Shown: positions 14,492-23,749 of the stretch, piece by piece
Layout of the letters: each line of letters begins with the position of its first letter
How positions within the stretch are numbered: the first letter of the stretch is position 1
Assembly: GCA_902490365.1 (NCBI GenBank)
Contig: CABUDQ010000028.1
Span: forward strand, 1-27,534
Reading direction: 5' to 3'
Length of the DNA: 27,534 nt
From: an uncultured Collinsella sp.
Lineage (GTDB): Bacteria; Actinomycetota; Coriobacteriia; Coriobacteriales; Coriobacteriaceae
Translations under genes and position numbers: made by a program
Notes under the pieces: generated by a model
Told to the model about the DNA's origin: nothing
The model's database searches: none
Seen by the model: the letters and a program-made list of their open reading frames with translations, nothing else

Positions 14492-17400
14492 CTACGAACG
14501 GCGGATAACCTCGGTCACGACCTCGGATACCGTGGCAATGTTCGTCGGGTTGACATTGTGGGGCAGGTCGTCCTCGGTACGAGCACAAGCCAGACGCGTG
14601 CCGTCCACGCCGGCGATGGTGAGGGCTCGGCGGCTCGCCTCGAGCGCGGCATAGGCATCGGTCTTGGCATAGGGCATCTCGAGCGCGCCACAATCGACAT
14701 GGAACGACTTGCACACCTTGCTGACCAGGTTCATGATGCGGCGATCGCCCTTGAGCAGCTGCTGTTCGCCCTCAACCGTCACCACCGAAAGCCTACCGGC
14801 GCCGACGGATTCAAGATTGATGAAGAATACGCCGCGGAGCTTATCGCGATGCGAAGCCAAGAAGGCCTTCATACCGGCGCCATCACAGTCCGAGGCGCCC
14901 GTTGCCACAAACCAGATATCGTGACCGAGCAGCTCATCATCGCCCATAGAGGCGACAGCCGAGAGCATATCTTCGGAAGAAGCGCCGTCGGAAGACGTAG
15001 CGCCGCCCTTCCAGCCATCGTTATCGTCCTCGAAATTATCCCACGAACCGATGCCGCGACCGGACTTCTTGGCATCGTAATCGTCTTCGACGCCCAGCCA
15101 ATCACTCATGCTGTCCTGTTCGTTTTTCTTTTTACGACCGAACAGGCCGCCCAGGCCGCGCTTGCGAGACTTGGGTGCCGCCGGGGCAGGAGCCGAAATG
15201 GTCTCGATCGGCTGAGCACCCGACGCAACGGGCATAGGAGGCGCAACGGGTGCCGATGTGGGTTCGGGACCCTGAGCGGTAGCAAAGGGGTCGTTGACCT
15301 GTGCGGAGGGGTCGGGAAGGTCGAACAGCGACGTGCGAGACGCAACGTTTGCCTGCTTCATCGACGGTAGCGACGGATCGGGGACCGAAGCCAGCGGAGA
15401 CGAGGAAGGTGCGGGCGACGGAGCCGACGCCGGATCGGGAACATTCATCTGCGGACGCGGCGATGCCTGGGAGGAAATCTGGGCCATAAGGGAATCGACC
15501 GTTTCGTCCTGGGTGGGAGCAACATCGGCAACCGTGGCACCGGAACCACTCGGGGTCGGCATGGTGAAAATCTGCGTGGAGTAAGGCCTCGACTCATCTG
15601 TCTCGGGAGCCTCGGAAACCGCAGGCACTTCCTCCTGCTCGACCTCGGTCGAATCATCTTGCTCGGCTGCCGCGTATTGCTCTTCGTCAGAGTTGGCCTC
15701 GACGGGCTCGTCCTCGGCGGCATCTTGGATTTCGGCAGCATCAATAGGCCCGTCATCGTCTGCCGCGTCGCCCTGCTCATCGGAAACAGGAAGGGACTCG
15801 GCAATCGCGGTGCCTTGCTTTTCAAACGTTATCGTAGAATCGAACTGCGCGGCATCAAACGACATGGTGCTATCGACGTGCTGCTGAGCCTCGAAAGACG
15901 TCGTCGCCTCAACAACATCCGCGGACGCCGGTTGCTGAGCCTCAAAGGACGTTGTAGCTTCGGCGGCGTCGACAGGCACGGACTGCATAGCCTCGTTCTG
16001 CTCGAACTCTTGCGCCGCGCGCTCACGTGCCGCCTCGGCTGCCTGCTGCTGAGCGATAGCCTCCTGCTCGGCAGCCTCGCGTGCGGCAACGCGCTTCCCC
16101 TCGAAATCGTCGACAAATTTCCTGCCCTTTGCAAGCGCACCCTTAAAGAAGTTGGAAGCGCTGGCGCCAATCGAAGAGAACGCGGATGCAATATCGGCAT
16201 GGGGCGTTGCCGCGGGAATCTCGGCCGAGAAATCAGTATCGCTCTCGTAAGACACGCGCCTCGGCTGTTCAGCGTAATCGTCGTCAGGCTCGTCCCTAAC
16301 GTCTTGCGCCGGCGCGGCGGGAGCCAAAATGTCCAGTCCTGCCGCGGGATCGATCGCGGACACCGCCTCGGGCTCGGCAACGGCAGCGGCAACCGCGGCA
16401 GACTCATCATCCACGGCGACAACGGGCGCAGATGCAGTCACGACGGGGGCAGGCTCGGGCTCAAACGTCGGCTCCTCGCCTTCCTCGTAATCGAGCGTGC
16501 AGGACTCGGGAAGCATTCCGAGCGCACGGATGGCATCCGAACCAAAGCGGATGTTGCCGGCGGCATTGCGATAGAGCCTGGGCTCGGGCTCGGCCGCGAC
16601 AGGCTCCTCCGCCGGCTCGGCAGTGGGAACCTCGTCATTGAACTCTTCGGCCTGGACAGCCTGATTCTGATCCTCGGGCACGATGGCGCCAATCAGCGTC
16701 TCGTCGGCAGACGCACCCTCAAAGCCCTCGATCTGCTCGTCGAAAGCCTCGCCCTGTTCGGGCTCGGTCTGAGCGTCGGGAGCAATCGGCTGACCGAACT
16801 CGTCCTCGGCGTAGGTAGGCTCTTCATACTCGATGGTGTTGCCGTAGTCGTTTTGCTGTTGGGCCGCGGCATACTCCGCTGCTGCGCGCGCCATCTCCTC
16901 GGCACGACGCTTCTGCTCCCCAAAATAGGTATCGAACGGAACATCGTCGGGAAACTCGTTTTCGCCCTGGAAGGGAGCAACGTTGTCCATAACGCCGAGC
17001 ATAGCGGCGACAGAAGACTTGTTGCACACTGCGCCGGACGTATAGGGAAGCACAAAACGGTTAGAAATGATGTTTGCCGCGTTGGCGAGCGCAACGAGGG
17101 AAGCGAGGATCGCGACAATCCACAGCAGAACCTTGAGCGCGCCGGGGAGCGGCAGGATACGCAAGATGGCAACGGCAGCAGGGGCAACCGTGGCAACGGG
17201 CAACAGCTTGGCGATGAGCGCACGATACGAAGCATAGGGCTCGCGGGCGAGCAGCTCAGCACGGGGAGAGTCGTAGTGTGCGACAACGACCACCGGGCGG
17301 TTGCGCGGAGACGCGAGCGGGCCCGAGGCCTTGTGGTAGGCGATGACATTTTGGCTCACGCCCGTCTTGCCCAGGCGCGAAACCACGGGGTGGCCCGTGC

Positions 17401-17689
17401 GCTCGAGCACGTAAAGAACGGCGCCGACAATGGCCAGCAAGGTGCCGACCAAGCCGATGCCGCCACCGATGCCCATCAGCAGGGCGCCGGCAAACGCAAG
17501 AATACCGGTAACGGCAAATGCCAACCTGCTGGGCGCCGGGGCATTGAACTCCTGAACCTCGGGATCAAAGCCGTGGTTGCGGAAGATCTGAGCGATATCC
17601 TCGGCAGCCAAGCGCTCTTCTTCGCTGCATGCCGGCGTGATGCCGGTGTTCTGCAGCAGGTGGTTAATATAGTTCTGGGTGTTCGCCAT
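14492..17689 (-). CDS. Membrane protein with an M28-peptidase-like fold split by a long acidic insertion
   Basis: A 1065-residue protein. The N-terminal part (1-50) resembles the start of M28 peptidases. A membrane hairpin (57-93) precedes VVVVAHYDSP (His138/Asp140, first metal-site motif), a second hydrophobic hairpin spans 162-205, and SGAVCNKSSVAAML (219-231) stands where M28 enzymes have G-A-x-D-N. The bridging Asp is therefore Cys222. About 680 residues of acidic, Pro/Ala/Glu-rich, probably disordered sequence follow (240-920), with four short repeats of the ATTSFEAQQ type (577-626) and a coiled-coil-like region (530-565). The fold then resumes: TGASDCDG (929-937) in place of the usual Glu-Glu, Glu960 in NLES, and His1044. 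Activity is doubtful. An open frame reaches 17839, but GGAG precedes the ATG at 17689. The small membrane gene follows 21 bases later. Confidence 0.8.
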   Translation of the reverse strand: MANTQNYINHLLQNTGITPACSEEERLAAEDIAQIFRNHGFDPEVQEFNAPAPSRLAFAVTGILAFAGALLMGIGGGIGLVGTLLAIVGAVLYVLERTGHPVVSRLGKTGVSQNVIAYHKASGPLASPRNRPVVVVAHYDSPRAELLAREPYASYRALIAKLLPVATVAPAAVAILRILPLPGALKVLLWIVAILASLVALANAANIISNRFVLPYTSGAVCNKSSVAAMLGVMDNVAPFQGENEFPDDVPFDTYFGEQKRRAEEMARAAAEYAAAQQQNDYGNTIEYEEPTYAEDEFGQPIAPDAQTEPEQGEAFDEQIEGFEGASADETLIGAIVPEDQNQAVQAEEFNDEVPTAEPAEEPVAAEPEPRLYRNAAGNIRFGSDAIRALGMLPESCTLDYEEGEEPTFEPEPAPVVTASAPVVAVDDESAAVAAAVAEPEAVSAIDPAAGLDILAPAAPAQDVRDEPDDDYAEQPRRVSYESDTDFSAEIPAATPHADIASAFSSIGASASNFFKGALAKGRKFVDDFEGKRVAAREAAEQEAIAQQQAAEAARERAAQEFEQNEAMQSVPVDAAEATTSFEAQQPASADVVEATTSFEAQQHVDSTMSFDAAQFDSTITFEKQGTAIAESLPVSDEQGDAADDDGPIDAAEIQDAAEDEPVEANSDEEQYAAAEQDDSTEVEQEEVPAVSEAPETDESRPYSTQIFTMPTPSGSGATVADVAPTQDETVDSLMAQISSQASPRPQMNVPDPASAPSPAPSSSPLASVPDPSLPSMKQANVASRTSLFDLPDPSAQVNDPFATAQGPEPTSAPVAPPMPVASGAQPIETISAPAPAAPKSRKRGLGGLFGRKKKNEQDSMSDWLGVEDDYDAKKSGRGIGSWDNFEDDNDGWKGGATSSDGASSEDMLSAVASMGDDELLGHDIWFVATGASDCDGAGMKAFLASHRDKLRGVFFINLESVGAGRLSVVTVEGEQQLLKGDRRIMNLVSKVCKSFHVDCGALEMPYAKTDAYAALEASRRALTIAGVDGTRLACARTEDDLPHNVNPTNIATVSEVVTEVIRRS

Positions 17690-17887
17690 GTGCGCTCCAC
17701 ATCCATAATCCGACAAATAGGCCCAATGCATGCACATTAGAACCGTATATAGTCGAAAGTATACCCCGAGCGAGCGCAAACGACCGAATTCGGGCCATCT
17801 TAACGCCCCGAGCGGACAAGGATATAGCCTAATCTCCATATCGGACTAAAATCATGGCAGCAAACCACCTTCTCATGCGAGGACTCT

Positions 17888-18910
17888 ATGACGGCAAGCG
17901 ACGCGACCGCGACAATTAAAAAGGGGAATTCGGAGCCCAGTTTCGATAAAACGGCTCAGCGCATCCTCAATCTTTTCTTTGTGCTCAACAGCTCCCCCGA
18001 ACCGCTGACGACCGAGCAGATCGTCTTGGATTCTGACCTGGGATATGGCTCGGGCAATATCGACTCGGATAAGCGCAAGTTTCGGCGCGATCGTGACAAA
18101 CTGCTCGAACGCGGCATCTTAATCAAGGAGGTTCGCCCCGCCGGCGCGCAGGAGACCGAGGAAAGCTCATGGACAATCGACCGCGAGCACACGTTTGCGG
18201 CAGGCGGCCTCATCACCGCAGACGACGCCGATATCCTGCTCAACGCTATCGACCAGACAATAGCGGCCGGCTCATCCACTTTTGCCGCGCCGCTTGCCGA
18301 TATTCGTTCCAAGATTGCCTACCTCACCGGCAGGACGACGGCGGACGAAGCACCGATCCGCCGCTCTCCCACCGTCGATGCGGTATGGAGCGCCTTTGCC
18401 GAGCGATGCGCGCTGCGATTTTTATATCAGAACGGACGCGGTGGGCAGAAAGAGCGTACCGTCTGCGTCTACGGCATGTTCGAGCGCGAGGGCGTTGCGT
18501 ACTTCTGCGGCCTCGACAATGCCACCGACGACATCAGGACATTCCGCTGCGACCGTATCGTTCGCGCTTGGCGTCCTTCGAAGGCCTACGCCATCCCTGC
18601 AGACTTCAATCTCAACGACTACCTGTTCTTTGAATTCGATTTTGCCGACCGCCCGCCCGTTGCGGCTACGTTCTCGTTCGCCCCGCAGACGCAGATCGAT
18701 ATGATCAACGGCCTCACGCGCGGGCGAGGTGAGCTCGCACACACCGATTCGGGATGGACTTGGACCGTTGACGTGCGAGATCTTGAAGCCGCCGCCTCAT
18801 TTTGCATGGCCCACGCCATGGACGGCATGAGGCCCATGGCCCCCAAATCGCTCAAGCAGGCGTGGAACCACCTCATTGAAAGGACGGTGCACGAGCATGC
18901 CCGTGCGTAA
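17888..18910 (+). CDS. WYL-domain transcriptional regulator, PafB-like
   Basis: A 340-residue regulator with an N-terminal winged-helix region (about 20-95: TAQRILNLFFVL and KRKFRRDRDKLLERGI). A WYL domain (about 165-235) follows, in which the usual W-Y-L is AYFC but the conserved Arg (RTFRCDRI) is kept, then a C-terminal WCX-like extension. WYL proteins sense ligands, in PafBC probably DNA-damage-linked single-stranded DNA, and control transcription. The ATG follows a GAGGA ribosome binding site. The next WYL gene overlaps its last 14 bases, as in pafB-pafC pairs of actinobacteria. The PafB equivalence is inferred from order, sizes and general pattern. Confidence 0.8.
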   Translation: MTASDATATIKKGNSEPSFDKTAQRILNLFFVLNSSPEPLTTEQIVLDSDLGYGSGNIDSDKRKFRRDRDKLLERGILIKEVRPAGAQETEESSWTIDREHTFAAGGLITADDADILLNAIDQTIAAGSSTFAAPLADIRSKIAYLTGRTTADEAPIRRSPTVDAVWSAFAERCALRFLYQNGRGGQKERTVCVYGMFEREGVAYFCGLDNATDDIRTFRCDRIVRAWRPSKAYAIPADFNLNDYLFFEFDFADRPPVAATFSFAPQTQIDMINGLTRGRGELAHTDSGWTWTVDVRDLEAAASFCMAHAMDGMRPMAPKSLKQAWNHLIERTVHEHARA

Positions 18911-19814
18911 ACTCACCAGCGAGCAGAGGCTCTCGCGCGCCATCGACATCATGGAGGCCCTCTACGCCGCCGGCGAGAGCGGCATGACACGAACTGAGAT
19001 TTGCAGTCGCTTTGACATCACGGGAGTGTCGCTCGACGAGATTCTCGAGATCGTCTCGACGCTCGCGGACCGAGAATCGGGTGCGCGCATCATCTGCGAA
19101 TGCCACGGCGAGCGTGTGGTCCTCACCGGTGACGCCGGACGTGTGCTACCGCTGCGCTTGAGTACCGCCGAGGGCGCTGTGCTCAACCACGAACTTGAAT
19201 CGTTGGGGATCGAGCCGCAGACGGCAGCTCGGATTCGACACGCTCTTCTACCCGAAGAGCTCGGCTATAACCAGCGCGTCTTTGACACCGTCAACCACGG
19301 GTCGCACTGGCAGCAGCTGAGCTGCGCCATTCAGGACGGCGTTCGCTGCCTCATCTCGTATCGCTCGATGGACGATGCACGGCCACGCGAGCGTCTGGTC
19401 GACCCCTTGCGCATTACGGCAAACGGCGACCAAACATACCTGATTGCCTGGGACATCGCGGTCGATGAGCAGCGCACCTATCGCATGGATAAAATCGAGG
19501 GACTCACCTTGACGGAAGACTCCGTCGTGCCTCACGCACCGGACGTCGCATCCCTCCACGATTCCCTTGCCCGGACGCAGCGTAGCGCAAAGCTCTTGAT
19601 GCCATTCGATATGGCGGAGCATCTGGACTGGGCCGGCATCACCCTCATCGAGCGCAGCGGGGCAGACATGGCAACGGTAACCGTGCATTACGGCTCCGAG
19701 CGTTGGCTACTGAGCCAGATAATCGCAGCGGGCGGAGCCATCCGCATCTTGGATAACCCCACCCTGTCAAAGCGTCTGTGCGATATGGCAAAAACTCTCG
19801 TCTGTCCGCTTTAG
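18897..19814 (+). CDS. WYL-domain transcriptional regulator, PafC-like
   Basis: A 305-residue protein with an N-terminal helix-turn-helix region (RLSRAIDIMEALYAAGESGMTRTEI), a WYL domain with TYLIAWD and RTYRMDKIEGL, and a C-terminal extension. The ATG at 18897 lies inside the end of the upstream WYL gene (overlap 18897-18910). A TTG at 18876 is possible but has no better ribosome binding site. The pair probably forms a heterodimer like PafB/PafC. Its TAG stop overlaps the TAA stop of the convergent dinG by two bases with no room for a terminator. Confidence 0.8.
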   Translation: MPVRKLTSEQRLSRAIDIMEALYAAGESGMTRTEICSRFDITGVSLDEILEIVSTLADRESGARIICECHGERVVLTGDAGRVLPLRLSTAEGAVLNHELESLGIEPQTAARIRHALLPEELGYNQRVFDTVNHGSHWQQLSCAIQDGVRCLISYRSMDDARPRERLVDPLRITANGDQTYLIAWDIAVDEQRTYRMDKIEGLTLTEDSVVPHAPDVASLHDSLARTQRSAKLLMPFDMAEHLDWAGITLIERSGADMATVTVHYGSERWLLSQIIAAGGAIRILDNPTLSKRLCDMAKTLVCPL

Positions 19815-22705
19815 CGCCGCCGCTCGTGGCGTGCGCGCCACAGTTGCAGATAGTGCCCGATCTGCGCCGATTCGATGCGCTGGTAGGAGCTCGTGGGCAG
19901 CGACGTTAAGAACTTCTTGCCATAGCCCTTCGTCACCAGGCGAGGATCCGCCAAGATCAGCACACCGCTATCGGTCGACGAGCGAATCAAACGCCCCGCG
20001 GCCTGCTTAACCTCGAGCACCGCCTCGGGCAGCGAATAGCGCGCCCATGCGCGGTCTTCGCGCAGGTTGCGCTCGCACGAGAGCGGGTCCGTGGGGCTCG
20101 AGAACGGCAACTTGGGAATGATGACGCAGCGCAGCGTCTCGCCGCTGGCATCAAACCCCTCCCAGAAGGCCTTGAGCGCAAAAAGCGACGAGGCCGGTTC
20201 GTTGATAAACCGGTCGCGCAGGCGACGAGGAGATGAGTTGCGCTGCTGGCAGTTGAGCTCCAGACCCGCACGGGCCATCTTGGGCTCAACGCGGGCGTAT
20301 AGGTCCTCCATGTCGCGCCGATTGGTGAACAACGTGAGCACCGATCCGCCCATGGCAAGATGGGCGTCGACCAGTACGCGCTCGAGCGCCGTAAGATAGC
20401 TCTCACGATCGCGCGGATCGGGGATATCGCCCGCAACGACTACAGCCATGTTCGAATCGAAGTCGTAGCTCGAATCCAAGTGCAGCGATGACGACGTTGA
20501 AGCACCGATGCGATCAAGGCCGACCGCATGGTTAAAGTGCTCAAAGCTTTTGGACACCGTCATGGTCGCCGAGGCAAAGATAGCCGTGTGAACCTCGGGT
20601 AGCCACTCGGTTGCCAAAGCCTCGCCAATGTCGATGCGCTCTGCGGTCATCGACTCTCCGCCGGCACGAAGTCTGCGATTGACCTGCAGCGAGTACACGT
20701 AGTGTTCATCGGTGCCATCAATGATGAGTTTGAGGTTCTCGGCCAGCTCGTGCAGGCGGCGCGAGATATCACCCAGGTCGACAACAACCTCGGGCTTGTC
20801 GGCGGCGACGGCTTGCACCAGCGCGTCGACGCTCTTGTCAGCTTGTTCCAATGCGTCGATGCCAGTGTAGGCCGACTGTAAGAAATCATGCCAGTCGTCT
20901 GATTCGCGCAGCTCGGGGCCAATCCATAGATTGGCATTGTCATAACCCCCACGCGCACGGCGGCCGAGCTCGCGAACGCCATCGAACACGTCGGCGATTG
21001 CCATGCTCGCGCGGGCAACCGTCGACGTCGCCTTGGCAGTAAGGCCCAGATAGAGCGTAGAGCCCTCGGAGGTTGCCAAATCACGGGAAACCTGGCTTAG
21101 TGCGCCGGTGCTCGAGCCACCCAGGCGCTCGAACAGGACGCGTGATTCGTCCGCCGACACCACGCGCGCCCACTGACGGCGCGCCTCGCGCTCGATGGAA
21201 TGGGCCTCGTCGATTACCCAATGACGAATCGGAGGCAAAATCCTGCCCTCGGCCGCGACGTTACGGAACAGCAGGGAATGGTTGGTGACCACCACATCGG
21301 CATGCGCCGCACGACGGCGAGCACCGTGGACCAAACATTTATCAGGGAAAAACGGGCAGAGGCGACGAGCACACTCGCGCGAGGCCGTCGTAAAGTCGGG
21401 ACGGTTGACGCTGCGCCACCGAATGCCGAGCGAGTCGAGGTCGCCATCGGCTGATTGGCAGACGTACGCCATAATGACCGCGACCGCCGTGAGCGTGTCC
21501 GCCGGATCGCGCTTGGTGGTGATCTCGACCTGGCCGCGGCTCATGCGCTCGAGCTTGCGCAGGCACGGATAGTGGTCATACCCCTTGAGAGCGCAAAATG
21601 ACAGACCACCGTTCAGTTGCTCGGCAAGTTTTGGCAGCTCATGGTACATGAGCTGGTCGGCAAGATTGTTCGATTTGGTCGCAATACCAACCGTGATGTT
21701 GTTACGGCGTGCTGCCTCGGCAAAAGGCACCAGATAGGCCATCGATTTGCCGACGCCTGTGCCCGCCTCAATTACACGATGAGTGCCCGTGACCAGCGCA
21801 TCGCGGACCTCGAGCGCCATCGCGATCTGCTCATCACGCGGCTCGTAGGTGGGATACATGCGATTGACCAGGCCACCTGGCGCATAGTCCGCCTCAATCT
21901 CCTCACGACTCGGCATCTTGAGGACCGGCAGTTCGTCGGCGTCCACCCGATCGTCGGCGCGATCGGCCTTGAGAACGTCAGCACGAGCGGCGCTGAGGGA
22001 GAAGATAGAACCAGGGTTCTGCCCTGCCAAGAACGAGAAGATAGGGCGATAGGACCAAGGCACGTCCGGATGCATGTCGGCTAGGCGCGCCATGAGGCCC
22101 TGGGGCAAGTCGGTGAGCGCCACGAGCAACACGCGCCATACGCCACACAGGGCGTCGACGTCGGCATTGGCACGGTGTGACACCGAGTCACAGCCAAACA
22201 GATCGGCCATAAAAGACAGCTTGTGCGAGGCCAGGCGCGGAAGCGCGATGCGCGACAGCGCCAGCGAATCGATCCAAATATCGCTCACGTTGACGCCGCC
22301 TTTGACCGACTCGATAAACGAGCGGTCGAACGTGGCGTTGTGTGCGATCACCGGGCAGCCACCGACAAAATCGGCGAGAGCGGCGACGGCCTCAACCGCC
22401 GACGGGGCATCTGCCACATCGGCATTTGTAATGCTCGTGAGCTCGGTAATCTCGGCGGGAATCAGCTGTTTGGGATGCACGAAGGTATCGAAGCGGTCGA
22501 TGACCTCGCGGCCCGAAAGACGGGCCGCCGAGATCTCGATCAGCTCGTTGTCCTGCACCGAAAGACCCGTGGTCTCGGTATCGAGGACAATCACATCTTC
22601 CTCGATAAGGCCGAAGGACTGCGTTTTGGCGCGGTCGGCAAGCGTGGCATAGGAGTCGATGACAAACTGCGGCGTTCCTGACGAAACCGCGTCCTCGATT
22701 AGCAT
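19811..22705 (-). CDS. dinG: DinG-family helicase with N-terminal DEDDh exonuclease
   Basis: A 964-residue DNA-repair helicase. The N-terminal exonuclease domain has DTETTG (Asp42/Glu44), HNATFDRSF (Asp127) and SHRANADVDA (His177/Asp182), the full DEDDh set. The helicase part has Walker A GTGVGKS (315-321), DEAH (499-502), and C-terminal LTLFTNRRDMED and QAAGRLIRS motifs. Four cysteines (381, 445, 450, 457; the last three spaced C-x4-C-x6-C) sit between Walker A and DEAH as in the iron-sulfur domain of XPD and E. coli DinG. Exonuclease-bearing DinG of Bacillota typically lacks the cluster, so this combination is notable. The start overlaps the ddl stop (ATGCTAA), so the two genes are coupled. 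Confidence 0.9.
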   Translation of the reverse strand: MLIEDAVSSGTPQFVIDSYATLADRAKTQSFGLIEEDVIVLDTETTGLSVQDNELIEISAARLSGREVIDRFDTFVHPKQLIPAEITELTSITNADVADAPSAVEAVAALADFVGGCPVIAHNATFDRSFIESVKGGVNVSDIWIDSLALSRIALPRLASHKLSFMADLFGCDSVSHRANADVDALCGVWRVLLVALTDLPQGLMARLADMHPDVPWSYRPIFSFLAGQNPGSIFSLSAARADVLKADRADDRVDADELPVLKMPSREEIEADYAPGGLVNRMYPTYEPRDEQIAMALEVRDALVTGTHRVIEAGTGVGKSMAYLVPFAEAARRNNITVGIATKSNNLADQLMYHELPKLAEQLNGGLSFCALKGYDHYPCLRKLERMSRGQVEITTKRDPADTLTAVAVIMAYVCQSADGDLDSLGIRWRSVNRPDFTTASRECARRLCPFFPDKCLVHGARRRAAHADVVVTNHSLLFRNVAAEGRILPPIRHWVIDEAHSIEREARRQWARVVSADESRVLFERLGGSSTGALSQVSRDLATSEGSTLYLGLTAKATSTVARASMAIADVFDGVRELGRRARGGYDNANLWIGPELRESDDWHDFLQSAYTGIDALEQADKSVDALVQAVAADKPEVVVDLGDISRRLHELAENLKLIIDGTDEHYVYSLQVNRRLRAGGESMTAERIDIGEALATEWLPEVHTAIFASATMTVSKSFEHFNHAVGLDRIGASTSSSLHLDSSYDFDSNMAVVVAGDIPDPRDRESYLTALERVLVDAHLAMGGSVLTLFTNRRDMEDLYARVEPKMARAGLELNCQQRNSSPRRLRDRFINEPASSLFALKAFWEGFDASGETLRCVIIPKLPFSSPTDPLSCERNLREDRAWARYSLPEAVLEVKQAAGRLIRSSTDSGVLILADPRLVTKGYGKKFLTSLPTSSYQRIESAQIGHYLQLWRARHERRR

Positions 22706-23664
22706 GCAATGCCCGCTCGACGAAGGCCCATACGGATCAGGCTGTCACAGACCTGCGGGAACGTCATGTCGTCGGTGTGGCGAATCTCATCCGGATACAG
22801 CGACGTATCGGTCATGCCGGGAATGGTATTGGTCTCGAGGATAACGGGGCCGTCCTCGCTCACAATAAAGTCGCTGCGCGAGATACCCAGGCAACCGAGG
22901 GCCTTGTGAGCGGCGCAGGCAAGCTCCTGAGCGCGAGCGTAATTCTCGGGTGAAATCTGCGCCGGAATGCGATGGATATCCGTAGGGTCGACATACTTCA
23001 CGTCCAGATCGTAGAACTCGCAGTCCTCGGGCTTACGAATCTCGACAATCGGCAGGGCGCGCACGTCATCTTCGCCGTATACGCCAACGGTGATCTCGGT
23101 ACCCTCGATGCACTTCTCGACCAGCACTTTGTCGCCGTACTCAAACGCCTTGGCGATTGCCGCGGGCAGCTCGGAGGGCTCATGGACCAGGGAAATGCCA
23201 TAGCTGGAACCGTTGACGGCCGGCTTCACAAAGCAGCGCTCGCCACAAACCTCGACGATATGATCGATATCGACTTCATCGCCCACCTCGAGCGCAAGGC
23301 CGGGGGCAATGGGAATGCCCGCCTTGGCGTATAGGAGCTTAGAGACCTCCTTGTCGGCACCGCAGGCGCTGGCAAGTACGCCCGAGGCCGTGTAGGGGAT
23401 ACCCAGGGTCTCCATGGCACCCTGCATGGCGCCATCCTCACCGCCGGCGCCGTGCATGGCGATAAATGCCAAATCGAATCCGCCGTTCGCCATGGTTACC
23501 ATAAAGTCATCAGCGGCCGTGTCAAGCAGCTCCACCGAGGTGTAGCCGGCTTCCTTCAGTGCCACCACAACGTTCTTTCCCGAATCGAGCGAGATCTCGC
23601 GCTCGGCGGAATGACCGCCCGCCAAGACCGCTACGTGCATGTTCTCTAGGCTTTTACCCGGCAT
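22699..23664 (-). CDS. ddl: D-alanine--D-alanine ligase
   Basis: An ATP-grasp enzyme making D-Ala-D-Ala for peptidoglycan, 321 residues. Seen are AGGHSAEREISLDSG near the N-terminus, MHGAGGEDGAMQG, KPAVNGSSYGISLV, the loop YDLDVKY with both tyrosines that favour D-Ala over D-lactate, GCLGISRSDF, and LETNTIPGMT for metal and ATP binding. The usual SxEH is SAER here. The ATG at 23664 follows GGAGGAG, so it is preferred over the internal ATG eight codons later. The gene is divergent from rlmN across 85 bases. Vancomycin-type D-Lac specificity is not suggested. Confidence 0.95.
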   Translation of the reverse strand: MPGKSLENMHVAVLAGGHSAEREISLDSGKNVVVALKEAGYTSVELLDTAADDFMVTMANGGFDLAFIAMHGAGGEDGAMQGAMETLGIPYTASGVLASACGADKEVSKLLYAKAGIPIAPGLALEVGDEVDIDHIVEVCGERCFVKPAVNGSSYGISLVHEPSELPAAIAKAFEYGDKVLVEKCIEGTEITVGVYGEDDVRALPIVEIRKPEDCEFYDLDVKYVDPTDIHRIPAQISPENYARAQELACAAHKALGCLGISRSDFIVSEDGPVILETNTIPGMTDTSLYPDEIRHTDDMTFPQVCDSLIRMGLRRAGIAC

Positions 23665-23749
23665 GGGCAGACTCCTCCTCTATAATTTCTGCAGCTGATA
23701 CCATATTGTAGCGATACCCTCTACGTTTCCCCAAAATCGAAAGGCTTCC

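Noticed and set aside
15659..17740. Plus-strand 693-codon open frame
   Set aside because: Antisense of the acidic-linker gene; its Arg/Leu/Gly-rich composition is what the complement of Glu/Ala/Pro codons gives.
23681..23686. TATAAT on the plus strand ahead of rlmN
   Set aside because: No -35 box at 16-18 bases; the sequence partly coincides with the ribosome binding region of ddl. Possible promoter, not supported enough to list.
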